Positions 35,484-44,258 of a stretch of DNA of 64,000 nucleotides are shown in pieces. Positions within the stretch are counted from its first letter, which is position 1, and every line of letters starts with the position of its first letter. Below the pieces are notes generated by a model. The model did not search any database and was not told the origin of the DNA. It saw nothing but the letters and a program-made list of their open reading frames with translations. Source of the DNA: G963674685 sp964591275. Lineage in GTDB: Bacteria > Lernaellota > Lernaellaia > JACKCT01. The position numbers were made by a program, and so were the translations under genes. The DNA lies in the NCBI GenBank assembly GCA_964591275.1, contig CAZQAE010000015.1, positions 1 through 64,000 on the forward strand, read 5' to 3'.

Positions 35484-36950
35484 CTAAGCTGTTTTTGAAA
35501 CTGGCTTCAGACCATCGAGCAACTTGCGGGATAAAACCAAGTTTCGCTCAATGGCGCACATCAGTCCAGACTGCTTCTTTTGGCTTTTCGCCAGTCGCTT
35601 GCGGTGGCGGCTAAGTTTCGCGAGATATGAGCGTAGTTGTCTAAAAGCTCTCGCGTGCGCCGCGCCCACTGACTCGTTATAGTCACGCACCGTTTCCTGG
35701 ATACGATCATGCAGATCGCTGATTTCCTGTTCCAAATCCTGGCGCCCGGCTTGCGAGACCTCGTCGGCGCTGTGATAAGCATCGGCCAGATTTTCGAGTT
35801 CCCGCACAATCGGTTTCAGAAAATCCATAAGCTCAGAGCGTTCAAATTCAAACGATGCCGCCCTGGCGCCTTTTCTTCCGGGATCAATGTACGATGCGTC
35901 CCCGCGCTCCCTTTGAACCATTTCGTTTTGCGTGAGCAGTCGCGCCGAGTGAATTTGTGTCAACGGCGAGTCAGCACTGACGATTGGCGAAAAGGGCGCC
36001 GGACTGTTGACGTCCACGACCCGGCTGAAATACTGCGCCCACGCATTATCCTCGCCATAAGCGGTGTCGCTAATGCCCACGGTTTCCACTTTGGGATCCA
36101 AAATGTCCGGGAAACGTTCAAGCAGATGCGTAATTTTCATGTACGAAGAGTTTTGCTTGAACTTGTCCGGCGGGGAAATCCTCTTGGGTTTCCAATACAG
36201 AAAAAAGAATCTGTAAATGAAATGCGGCGAGCTGAGAAAACCATCCTGTTCCTCAATTGAGGTATAGATGACATCGTCAATGCCGAGCTGCTCGCGCGCC
36301 GTTTCTAATATAGGCTGCGGAGATGCACTGCTGATAATGATCTTCAATTTTGGGAATTTTTTCCGCAAGGCTTCAAAATCCTCGCGGAAAAACACTTGGT
36401 CGCCGGCATGACGGAGCCACAGCCTCCGACTCATTTTGCGTAAGACTTCAAGCGGAAACTCCGTCAGGTGATGCATCAGGGCCAGACGAGGTATCTCCTG
36501 CACAACGGCCACCGGATGCGTTCCGAATATCTTGTAGATCAGCCTGTTGCTCCAGGCGAAACGTCCGGCCAACTTGCCGAAAAACAAATAAAAAAGACCG
36601 GGATACGCCCATAGCCTCGCGCCGCGCAGCATATATTTCAGCGTGGCGATCGGTCTGTTTTTGTCAAATAGAAAGCGGCTTTTTGTTCGCTTGTGTTCAA
36701 CGAGGGCCAGGTAATCTTCCCCGTAACAAGAGCCGGCGGACAGTTCCCAACCGAGCAATTCACCGAGGTTGCGCCCGAAATGAAAAGTTCTGTCCAGGTC
36801 CATGACAAGGTATTTTGTTTTGGCCGTTATCACCTGATTGAGCAGATCGCTGCCACGCAAATAATCGCCGTGGATAGTGATGTTGTCGACAACGCGCGTG
36901 TATTTTCCGTCCGTACTGCGACTGGAGCCAATAAACTGTTTCGAAATCAT
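35484..36950 (-). CDS. HAD-superfamily phosphatase-like protein with C-terminal coiled coil
   Basis: 488 residues. HAD motif I is VMDLDRT (Asp51, Asp53), motif II is IISSASP, and the late motif GISDTAYGEDNAW supplies the metal-binding acidic residues. A large cap insert with a hydrophobic patch (about 105-140) lies between motifs I and II. After about residue 350 comes a long charged helical region with coiled-coil heptads to the end, not part of the standard HAD fold. Substrate unknown; sequence hints at the PSP/PGPase-like group. Its ATG overlaps the stop of a 59-residue ORF (ATGA), so the two are translated together. Confidence 0.82.
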   Translation of the reverse strand: MISKQFIGSSRSTDGKYTRVVDNITIHGDYLRGSDLLNQVITAKTKYLVMDLDRTFHFGRNLGELLGWELSAGSCYGEDYLALVEHKRTKSRFLFDKNRPIATLKYMLRGARLWAYPGLFYLFFGKLAGRFAWSNRLIYKIFGTHPVAVVQEIPRLALMHHLTEFPLEVLRKMSRRLWLRHAGDQVFFREDFEALRKKFPKLKIIISSASPQPILETAREQLGIDDVIYTSIEEQDGFLSSPHFIYRFFFLYWKPKRISPPDKFKQNSSYMKITHLLERFPDILDPKVETVGISDTAYGEDNAWAQYFSRVVDVNSPAPFSPIVSADSPLTQIHSARLLTQNEMVQRERGDASYIDPGRKGARAASFEFERSELMDFLKPIVRELENLADAYHSADEVSQAGRQDLEQEISDLHDRIQETVRDYNESVGAAHARAFRQLRSYLAKLSRHRKRLAKSQKKQSGLMCAIERNLVLSRKLLDGLKPVSKTA

Positions 36951-37126
36951 GGTTTTCCTTTCTCTTCACAGTCAGGCTCGACGAAACCTCTCGGCTTCAA
37001 TGAAATCAACAACTTCCAAGCATTCCAAAATAAGCCCAATCCTGTCAACACCATGTTGTTTTTGGGTGTGCGACCTAAAAGGCGATAATTCACCCAGCTC
37101 ACATCCAGGTCCACGGGACGGCGCAT
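36947..37126 (-). CDS. Small coupled protein upstream of HAD gene
   Basis: 59 residues from ATG 37126, with AGGA about nine bases upstream. Composition is protein-like (VSWVNYRLLGR, a hydrophobic stretch TGLGLFWNAWKLLISL, acidic-basic tail ending EEKGKP). The stop codon overlaps the ATG of the HAD gene (ATGA), a layout expected of a genuine coupled gene. The central hydrophobic segment may associate with membrane. No family recognised. Confidence 0.55.
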   Translation of the reverse strand: MRRPVDLDVSWVNYRLLGRTPKNNMVLTGLGLFWNAWKLLISLKPRGFVEPDCEEKGKP

Positions 37127-37309
37127 CCACAATTTTCCTGCAATCGTTTGTGCCGCTCTTCGGGTCGCAAATTATCCGCATCCTGACTTTGCCACGAAGC
37201 TTTGCTTTTCTTTCATCTCCAAGCGCCCTATTATGCGCTTTGAGTAAGGTCAATTCTTTTTCAAATAATCGGGTTTTTTTTCAATCCCGAAATTTTGGAG
37301 TTTGAAAAT

Positions 37310-39601
37310 ATGTATCGTCTGTTCATTGCAACACCGATATTGCTTATCGCAATTTTATGTTCCGGCCTGCTTGTCCCCAAAGCAGCCTTTTGCGACGGCG
37401 TCGTGACGGGAATGGTTAGCGATCAGCAGCTTCTCATTCCCATCTCCGGCATAGAGATCGTTGTCGAGGGAACGGATATCTCCACGCTTACTGACGATGA
37501 GGGACGCTTCGCGCTGCCCGCCCTGGCGGACGGTGACTATAAGATTGTGCTTCAATCTTCTCAGCATGAGCGAACCGTGAAAGAGGTTGTGATCAGCGGG
37601 AAAAATGTCGAGCTGGACATCGAACTGATTGCCGCGAAGGGCGCTGTCGTATTAAGGGAAGTCTCCGTTTCGGCCAAGCGCGAAGTCGTGGCGACGGCCA
37701 AGCAATCTCTGAAACGCGAGGAGATCATGACCGCGCCCGGCGCGGGCAACGATGCGGTGCGCGTGGTGCAGTCGCTGCCGGGCGTTGCGAATCTTGGGAT
37801 TCAGAGTTATGGCGCCGGCGGTTTGGTCATTCGCGGCACCGGCGCGGAAGACAGCGGCTACTACCTGGACGGTTTTTTTCTACCCCAGTTATTTCACTTC
37901 GGCGGTTTGCAGACCGTGGTCAATTCCGAATGGATCGAGTCGCTGGATTACTACGCCGGCGGATATTCGGTCATGTACGGCGAAGCCATGGGCGGCATCG
38001 TCGAGATCAACACGCGCATGCCCGAAGCCGAGGATTTCGCCGGTGTTGTCGATTTGACCAATTACTCCAGCTTCGCTTTGGTCGAAGGACCTTTTGGCAA
38101 AGACAGCGACTGGAGCGGCGGCGCCTCGGTTCGCCGCAGCTTCATCGATTTCATTTTGCCGGAGTTTCTCCCTGATGATCAGGCGGAGTTTACGATGGTC
38201 CCCCGCTTCTATGATTATCAGGCCATTGTGGCATACAAGCCCAACACACATCATACATTCAAATTTTTTGCTTTCGGCAGCGACGACCGTATGGGCCTTG
38301 CCAGCGAGAGAGCCGATGAGGAAAGTCCAACAGCAAATATGTCCTTTGACATGGAACTTTGGTTTCATCGCCCCATTCTGTCATGGACATACACGCCGAA
38401 TCCGCGCATCAACAACCGCCTGGGAATTTCTCCCCGGCTCCAAAAATTGTACTTCAAGGTTTTCGCGGACAAGTATATCGAGTTCACCATCAAGGACATG
38501 GAGCTTCGCGAGGATTTCACCATCGATTTGGCGGATTGGAATACGCTGTCGCTCGGCCTTGTTCTGGACGCCTATCAATTCGACATAGAAGCCGACGTCG
38601 TGCAGCCTCCCAAAGAAGGCGATCCTTCCGGCGCTGATCTTTTTAACGACGTGGGAGTCGTGTTCAAGGAAACGATATTCACCGAGATTCTCATCGGCTA
38701 TATCGAAGACACATTCGATATCGGACCTTTCAGCCTGACGCCGGGTCTGCGGGCTTCAACGGCTATTTATCAATATGAGGACGGCAGCGTCGAAGGCGAT
38801 ATGAGCGCTCTTGACCCACGCTTTTTCGCCCGCTGGCGAATCACGGATTCGGCGACGCTTAAAGGTTCGGCGGGGATGTATCACCAGTACCCGCAGGGCG
38901 ATGAGATGGTGGAGCCCTTCGGCACGCCGAAAATTGAGCCCGAAGTCGCCAACTCCTACGGAGGCGGCGTGGAATACGATTTCGGCGAGGGGTACGCGAT
39001 GGACGCGCAGGGCTACTACAAGCAAATGCTCAACCTGGTGTCGGGCACGGAGTCGGGCGCCGACGAGCCTTATGACAACGAGGGCATCGGACACGTATAC
39101 GGCGCGGAACTTCTGGTGAGAAAGGCATTGACGGACAGACTTTACGGTTGGCTGTCTTACACGTACTCGGTCAGCGAGAGGCGAAACCGACCGGGCGGCG
39201 ACTGGCGCTATTTCGACCAGGATCAGCGACACAACTTCATTCTCCTGGGTTCATATCGCATTGGTGACGCGTGGCGCGTGGGAGGCAAGTTCTCCTACGG
39301 AACCGGCACGCCTTTTACAGAAATCGATACGGCGATATACAATACCGACACCGACTCCTACATCCCGATTTATTCTGAGGACATCAACGTCGAGCGGCAG
39401 GATGACGTTCATCAATTGGACCTGCGCGTGGATAAGGTGTGGCAGTACACGAATTGGGAACTGCTGACCTATTTGGACGTGCAAAACGTCTATTTTGAAA
39501 AGCAGCCGATTGGCTACATGTATAATTACGACTATACGGAAAAAGAAGCCGTGTCCTTCCCGTCGTTTTATCCGACGTTGGGAGTATCCGCACGGTGGTA
39601 A
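37310..39601 (+). CDS. TonB-dependent receptor with carboxypeptidase-regulatory N domain
   Basis: 763 residues from ATG 37310 (signal peptide, cleavage near FCDG). Order: CarboxypepD_reg-like beta-sandwich (about 28-110), plug domain (SAKREVVATAKQSL, VRVVQSLPGVANL, VIRGTGAEDSGYYLDG), then a 22-strand barrel to a C-terminal segment ending in Arg-Trp. YYAGGYSVMYGEAMGGIVEI is the typical plug end. Imports a large or scarce nutrient across the outer membrane with TonB energy. The lipoprotein gene 16 bases downstream probably works with it. No TonB/ExbBD genes are in the window. Confidence 0.92.
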   Translation: MYRLFIATPILLIAILCSGLLVPKAAFCDGVVTGMVSDQQLLIPISGIEIVVEGTDISTLTDDEGRFALPALADGDYKIVLQSSQHERTVKEVVISGKNVELDIELIAAKGAVVLREVSVSAKREVVATAKQSLKREEIMTAPGAGNDAVRVVQSLPGVANLGIQSYGAGGLVIRGTGAEDSGYYLDGFFLPQLFHFGGLQTVVNSEWIESLDYYAGGYSVMYGEAMGGIVEINTRMPEAEDFAGVVDLTNYSSFALVEGPFGKDSDWSGGASVRRSFIDFILPEFLPDDQAEFTMVPRFYDYQAIVAYKPNTHHTFKFFAFGSDDRMGLASERADEESPTANMSFDMELWFHRPILSWTYTPNPRINNRLGISPRLQKLYFKVFADKYIEFTIKDMELREDFTIDLADWNTLSLGLVLDAYQFDIEADVVQPPKEGDPSGADLFNDVGVVFKETIFTEILIGYIEDTFDIGPFSLTPGLRASTAIYQYEDGSVEGDMSALDPRFFARWRITDSATLKGSAGMYHQYPQGDEMVEPFGTPKIEPEVANSYGGGVEYDFGEGYAMDAQGYYKQMLNLVSGTESGADEPYDNEGIGHVYGAELLVRKALTDRLYGWLSYTYSVSERRNRPGGDWRYFDQDQRHNFILLGSYRIGDAWRVGGKFSYGTGTPFTEIDTAIYNTDTDSYIPIYSEDINVERQDDVHQLDLRVDKVWQYTNWELLTYLDVQNVYFEKQPIGYMYNYDYTEKEAVSFPSFYPTLGVSARW

Positions 39602-39616
39602 TCAATGGAGCAATAG

Positions 39617-40477
39617 ATGAAATATAGATTTAACACGGCCATCGCGGTTTCGGCGCTTGGCCTTTTCGGAATTGCCCTGGTTCTTTCGTTATCGTGCGAC
39701 ATACCCGATTTTGACGCGCCCAGCCGCATCACGAGTTTGCGGGTCCTGGCGATCAAGTCGGAACCCCGGGAAGTCAGTCCGGGCGATGAGGTGGTCATTT
39801 CCGGTCTGGCCGTCAACAAAGATGGAACGCCGTACATGGTTCCGATGGTGTGGTTTCTTGGAGGCGTGATCGCGCTGTCTGGCGCTGATCGCTCAAGCGA
39901 CTTGCCCGATGGCCTGACGCATATTCAGATGAGCGAAGACGATCCCTTTGTTCTGACAATCCCGACGGGTGATGAGTATGAGGCGATCTTCGGCGAATAC
40001 AATCCTGACGGGACGGTGCTGACCATCGGCATGGGCGTCGGCGATCTGGAAGACCCAACCCTGTCCATCAAAACGATGATGGTGCGCGACAACAATTCTT
40101 TTGAGAATCCGGTTTTCCACGGCATCGATTTCATGGTCGAGGGCCGTTATGTACTGCCCGACGAGGAAGGGATATACGATGTGGGAAACACGAAAGCGAT
40201 CAAGGTCATCGCCAACGTCGATTTTCCCACCGGCGACGAAAAAACTTTTCACTGGTACACTGCCACGAAAGGTCTCAAGGAATTTTCGGTGGACAAGGCC
40301 GTCGAGTGGAGCTTGCCCAAGGACCAGGGGGTCTATGACATTTATTGTGTGGCGCGGGAAAATTCGGGCACCGAGTTCGGCGACGGTGAATACAATGTCA
40401 AAAGCGCCGGCGTCGATTGGGGCTCCGCGCGTATTCGGGTATCCGCAGATATGACTTTGGTGAACTGGGCTAATTAA
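39617..40477 (+). CDS. Lipoprotein partner of the TonB receptor
   Basis: 286 residues; GGAG precedes the ATG. Lipoprotein signal ends LSLS-Cys27. The mature part begins with DIPDFDAPSRITSLRVLAIKSEPREVSPGD-like beta sequence typical of Ig-like fold starts in surface proteins, and continues as beta-rich sequence without a motif I recognise. The 16-base gap to the receptor gene and same strand indicate an operon, so it may be the surface-exposed substrate-capturing partner of that receptor, as in SusD-type systems, though it is not SusD-like in sequence. Confidence 0.8.
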   Translation: MKYRFNTAIAVSALGLFGIALVLSLSCDIPDFDAPSRITSLRVLAIKSEPREVSPGDEVVISGLAVNKDGTPYMVPMVWFLGGVIALSGADRSSDLPDGLTHIQMSEDDPFVLTIPTGDEYEAIFGEYNPDGTVLTIGMGVGDLEDPTLSIKTMMVRDNNSFENPVFHGIDFMVEGRYVLPDEEGIYDVGNTKAIKVIANVDFPTGDEKTFHWYTATKGLKEFSVDKAVEWSLPKDQGVYDIYCVARENSGTEFGDGEYNVKSAGVDWGSARIRVSADMTLVNWAN

Positions 40478-40499
40478 ACGCGAAACATGGGGAGGCGAA

Positions 40500-40946
40500 A
40501 TGAGCATTTCAAAGAAACCTGTTAGCGCAAAAAGCACGCTGAACGAAGCTTACGATTACGACAATCCTGTGCCCTTCTCGCGGGCTTTTCGCGTGGATGT
40601 CAATGGCATCACGCAATTGTTCATCTCCGGGACAGCCTCCGTGGATGAGAACGGCGATACGGTTTATGCGGGCGATCTGGAAAAACAGGTGAAACGCATG
40701 TTTCAAAACGTGACGCTTTTGCTTGAAGCCGAGGGCGCCTCCTGGCAGGACGTGGTGAAAACAGTTTTCTATCATCGGGACATCGACCGGGATTATATCG
40801 ACATCAGCCGCTTTCGAACGGAGTTTTTCAACGAAGTCGGCCTGAAACAATATCCCGCCAGCGTGGGTATCGAAGCCCGCCTGTGCCGAGCGGACCTTCT
40901 TATCGAAATGGAAGCTTTGGCGATATACGAAACGCCGGTGAAATAA
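40500..40946 (+). CDS. RidA/YjgF-family protein
   Basis: 148 residues. Family landmarks: FSRAFRVD near the start, LFISGTASVDENG, the QVKRMFQNVTLLLEAEGASWQDVVKTVFY stretch, and the C-terminal pattern YPASVGIEARLCRADLLIEMEALAI with the conserved Arg. Classical RidA uses that Arg to hydrolyse reactive enamines/imines from PLP enzymes such as threonine dehydratase. The longer N terminus (about 20 extra residues) places it in a less studied subgroup. GGGGAGG precedes the ATG. Follows the lipoprotein gene by 22 bases and may share its transcript. Confidence 0.9.
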   Translation: MSISKKPVSAKSTLNEAYDYDNPVPFSRAFRVDVNGITQLFISGTASVDENGDTVYAGDLEKQVKRMFQNVTLLLEAEGASWQDVVKTVFYHRDIDRDYIDISRFRTEFFNEVGLKQYPASVGIEARLCRADLLIEMEALAIYETPVK

Positions 40947-41027
40947 GACGACCGCCTAAAAAGCGGTCCCCATTTTATTGCCGCCTTCGGCAAGGAATTC
41001 GTAAAATAACTCAAAGAGCCTGAGAAA

Positions 41028-42575
41028 ATGCGTGCTGTCCGATTAGAAAATCTTTGGCATATATCACTGATTTTCATGGCGCTGTCGTCGACACTCTTTG
41101 CTTGCCTGCTTTCCTGCGGCGATATGGAAGGCAAGGAGGAAAACCTATTTCCCGCGTCGGATTTCATGATCGATCAATCCGATCTGCGCCAAGTCTATGA
41201 TCTCGATACCGGCGAATCAATACGTATCTATGCAGGAGAATCTTCGCAAATCACACTGCTGGGCATCGAAACGCAGTTCGATCAGGTTCGCGGCGCCGTC
41301 CGAAGCACCAGTGTGCTCGTCGATGTAAACGGCGAGCAAATCCGGATTGAGACAGGCAACTACAACCTGCCGCGAACCATCGGGAATCTACGGATCGACT
41401 GCCCCACAACTCGCGATTACTACATAAATACGGACGAAGACCAATGGGGCCTGGACAAAGACGCGCGCCTTCGCATCTGGCCTTTGGAGGGAACGCTTTT
41501 CGGTGAGCAAACGCTCGTTTATCCCGTTGCCAAGCAGCGGTGGATGGCCAATCGCACGCAGGCCGGCAACGAGCCCACCGACGATTACCTGCCCTTTCTG
41601 ACCTCGATCTACTATCATTGCGGCGTGGATTTCGGCGGGACCGACGGCGTGGACGAGGTGGTGGCCGCAGCCGGCGGCACGATCATTTCAGCCGGCGGCG
41701 AAATCTTGGCCGGTTACGGCGATACACCCGCACAATTGCAATATATGTTCATCGCCAAAAGGACCGATGTGCTCTATATCCTGGATGATCGGGGATGGTA
41801 TTATCGATACAGCCACCTGCACAGCATCGACCCGTCGATAAGCGTTGGCGAACGCGTTGAAGCGGGTGATGTCATCGGCCTACTGGGCAACGAAGGGCAT
41901 AGCGGCGGCTGGGCTCATCTTCATTTTGAGATACTCATCAAACAGCCTTCCGGCAGATGGGGGGCGGAGCCGGCCTTCCCATATCTGTGGGAGGGATACG
42001 TTGAGCGCGAGAAACCGAAAATCATTGCACTCGCACGTCCCCACCGTTTCGCCCAAGCGGGTGATGCCGTTGCGCTGGATGGATCAAAGTCAATGAGCTT
42101 TGACGGAGAAATCGTCAGCTACAAATGGATTTTCACTGACGGCGACGTGTCCGAAGGTGAGACAGTCGAACACATTTACGAGCATCCCGGCTTTTACACG
42201 GAAATTCTTAAGGTGACTGACAAGGCGGGTAACGTGGCCTACGACTTTCCCATCGTGCAGGTCGTGCATGCCGATGACCAGAAACTTTTCTACACGTACA
42301 TGCACGCTTCAAATACGCCGTCGAAGAACATTCACATCGGCGATGAAGTTCTATTCAAAGCCCGAACTTTCGGCTTCGGCGGCGGCGAGGAGCAATGGGA
42401 CTTCGGCGATGGGAGTTCTTTGCATACAACGCAATCTGGCAACGGACCCCTGGGAGATTATGCCTCGCTCACGCACACGTACGCCGCCTCCGGCGACTAT
42501 CTCGTCAATATCAGTCGCACCAATCATCGCGGCGAACCCGCCAACACGAGGTTGTGGGTACAGGTCTCTGAGTGA
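41028..42575 (+). CDS. Lipoprotein M23 (LytM) peptidase with PKD domains
   Basis: 515 residues. Lipoprotein signal ends LLS-Cys30. The LytM domain (about 190-320) has HCGVDFGG and HLHFEI; the two histidines plus Asp are the zinc ligands of active M23 endopeptidases that cut peptidoglycan crosslinks. Two PKD-type beta-sandwiches follow (DGSKSMSFDGEIVSYKW...DG and the second with WDFGDGSS...). PKD domains usually bind carbohydrate or proteins. The N-terminal 180 residues are of unknown fold. Outer-membrane-anchored, cell-wall remodelling is the likely role. The start has a weak ribosome site. Confidence 0.9.
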   Translation: MRAVRLENLWHISLIFMALSSTLFACLLSCGDMEGKEENLFPASDFMIDQSDLRQVYDLDTGESIRIYAGESSQITLLGIETQFDQVRGAVRSTSVLVDVNGEQIRIETGNYNLPRTIGNLRIDCPTTRDYYINTDEDQWGLDKDARLRIWPLEGTLFGEQTLVYPVAKQRWMANRTQAGNEPTDDYLPFLTSIYYHCGVDFGGTDGVDEVVAAAGGTIISAGGEILAGYGDTPAQLQYMFIAKRTDVLYILDDRGWYYRYSHLHSIDPSISVGERVEAGDVIGLLGNEGHSGGWAHLHFEILIKQPSGRWGAEPAFPYLWEGYVEREKPKIIALARPHRFAQAGDAVALDGSKSMSFDGEIVSYKWIFTDGDVSEGETVEHIYEHPGFYTEILKVTDKAGNVAYDFPIVQVVHADDQKLFYTYMHASNTPSKNIHIGDEVLFKARTFGFGGGEEQWDFGDGSSLHTTQSGNGPLGDYASLTHTYAASGDYLVNISRTNHRGEPANTRLWVQVSE

Positions 42576-42666
42576 GTGCTTGAAGCATTGACTCACTACC
42601 GACGATTTGCATTTCCCTAAATTTCGTGCCAGTTAGATTTGCTGAGGAATTTGACGGGAGCATCAC

Positions 42667-43692
42667 GTGGAACCGACAGCGCAAACGAAAAGCGACGACG
42701 CCGGCAAGGACACTCCGGAATTTCCGTGGACTTTTGACAGGGTCAAAGAGTACACGCGTCAAAACACGCGCGTGGTCGAAATCAAGGGGCAATATTTCCT
42801 TCGCTTTGTCGTCTGGGCAATAACCAGGCTGACCCAACTTCTTTCCTGGGATTTGGCTTATCGCATGGGTGCGGGAATAGGCCGCGTGCTTCACTTATTG
42901 AAAGTCCGGCGTGCTGTGGCCATGACCAATCTGGACATCGTTTACGGCGACAGCAAAACGAGCCGGGAAAAAGACGAAATATACAAGGCGTCTCTTATCA
43001 ATTTCGGTCGCCAGACCGTGAACTATATGCGCATCCCGCTGATGGATGAAGATTTCTGGAACAATGATTTCCAGCTTGAAAACGAGCACATTCTCCGCGA
43101 CGCCTACAATCAGGGAAAGGGCGTCATCATGCTGTACATGCACTACGGACCCTGGGAACTGCCCGGCGGCAAGATCGCCCACAGCGGCTACCCGCTGGCC
43201 GTTGTGGCTAAAGCAATCAAAAACAAAGTAGTGGACAAGTTCGTCGTCGACGCCAGAAGCGCCATGACCCTGGGAAGCATCAAGCACCGGGACGCCATGG
43301 GACGCATCAGGGAAGGGCTGAATAACGGCGAAGGGATCATCATGGTCATCGACCAGAACATGAAACGCAGCCAGGGCGTCTTTGTCGAATGGATGGGACG
43401 CATGGCCTCCGCCGTCCGATCCGTGGCATGGCTTGCAAGAGAAACCGGCGCGCCCGTGATTACGGGGTACGCTCGGCAGTTGGGGCCGAAAAGTTTTCAA
43501 ATGACGATGACCGAGCATTTGCCCTGGGAGACGCATGAGGATTCCGATGAGGAACTTCTTGTCAACACGCGCAACTACATCAAAGCCGTCGAGAAGCACA
43601 TATATGAAGCTCCGCACGAGTGGTTTTGGCTACACCGTCGCTGGAAGATTCAGCCCGAAGGCGTCCCCAACCCCTACACGGCAAGGCCGTGA
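42667..43692 (+). CDS. LpxL/HtrB-like lipid acyltransferase (second copy)
   Basis: 341 residues from GTG 42667, with GGGAG seven bases upstream. Catalytic dyad His159-Y-G-P-W-Glu164, GIIMVIDQNMKRSQG block and the C-terminal HEWFWLHRRWK motif are intact. Sequence is a distant paralogue of the enzyme at 28995-29978, so the cell may add different acyl chains or make two lipids. A membrane helix lies near residues 43-60. No other lipid A genes are nearby. Confidence 0.9.
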   Translation: MEPTAQTKSDDAGKDTPEFPWTFDRVKEYTRQNTRVVEIKGQYFLRFVVWAITRLTQLLSWDLAYRMGAGIGRVLHLLKVRRAVAMTNLDIVYGDSKTSREKDEIYKASLINFGRQTVNYMRIPLMDEDFWNNDFQLENEHILRDAYNQGKGVIMLYMHYGPWELPGGKIAHSGYPLAVVAKAIKNKVVDKFVVDARSAMTLGSIKHRDAMGRIREGLNNGEGIIMVIDQNMKRSQGVFVEWMGRMASAVRSVAWLARETGAPVITGYARQLGPKSFQMTMTEHLPWETHEDSDEELLVNTRNYIKAVEKHIYEAPHEWFWLHRRWKIQPEGVPNPYTARP

Positions 43693-44258
43693 GCTGATGA
43701 CTTCTCACCCGCTCCCCTCGGCCATATGGCAATGAGAAGAGTTTTTCCTCCGAAAGCCAGACAAGCTGTGAGCTTGACCAGATAAATTATTGCGCGTCTT
43801 CCTCGGCGTTAATGGCATCGGAAAGGGTTGAAACCTTCGAAAGCGAGACATGGCTGTGAGCAGATTACACGGCATGGACGTGAGTAGATTATTTGCCTTT
43901 CGAACCCGCCCGAAATATGAGCTTGATCGAGACGTTTGTGCTTATACCAAGGAGACCGAGATAAAGAACGAACCGAGCAGTGCATAAATTATATCCAATA
44001 ATAACAAATATATGTGATAGCATCCGTATAACCTCCACATTTAAAAAAGACGCCTCATCCGCAAGTATTTTCCGCAAAGAAAACATGAGCACCCTGCTTT
44101 GATAACCATTGTGCAGTGACGATACTCAAGGATTTCAACATGATTTAAATCTCTTTTCGTCGCCGGATATTCTTTTAAATGAAAAAAAAGCATGTATACT
44201 GTTTGTGCAAATCGGAAAGAATTCCGCGCTTCCCAAGCGCCCGGAGGATCAAACGGCT
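43693..44258. other. AT-rich intergenic region before the sensory operon
   Basis: About 560 bases. A degenerate 24-base tandem repeat is visible at 43849-43868 and 43873-43892 (CATGGCTGTGAGCAGATTA against CATGGACGTGAGTAGATTA), with a weaker earlier relative near 43765. A reverse open frame at 43889-44092 has no convincing features. No gene recognised. Confidence 0.5.
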
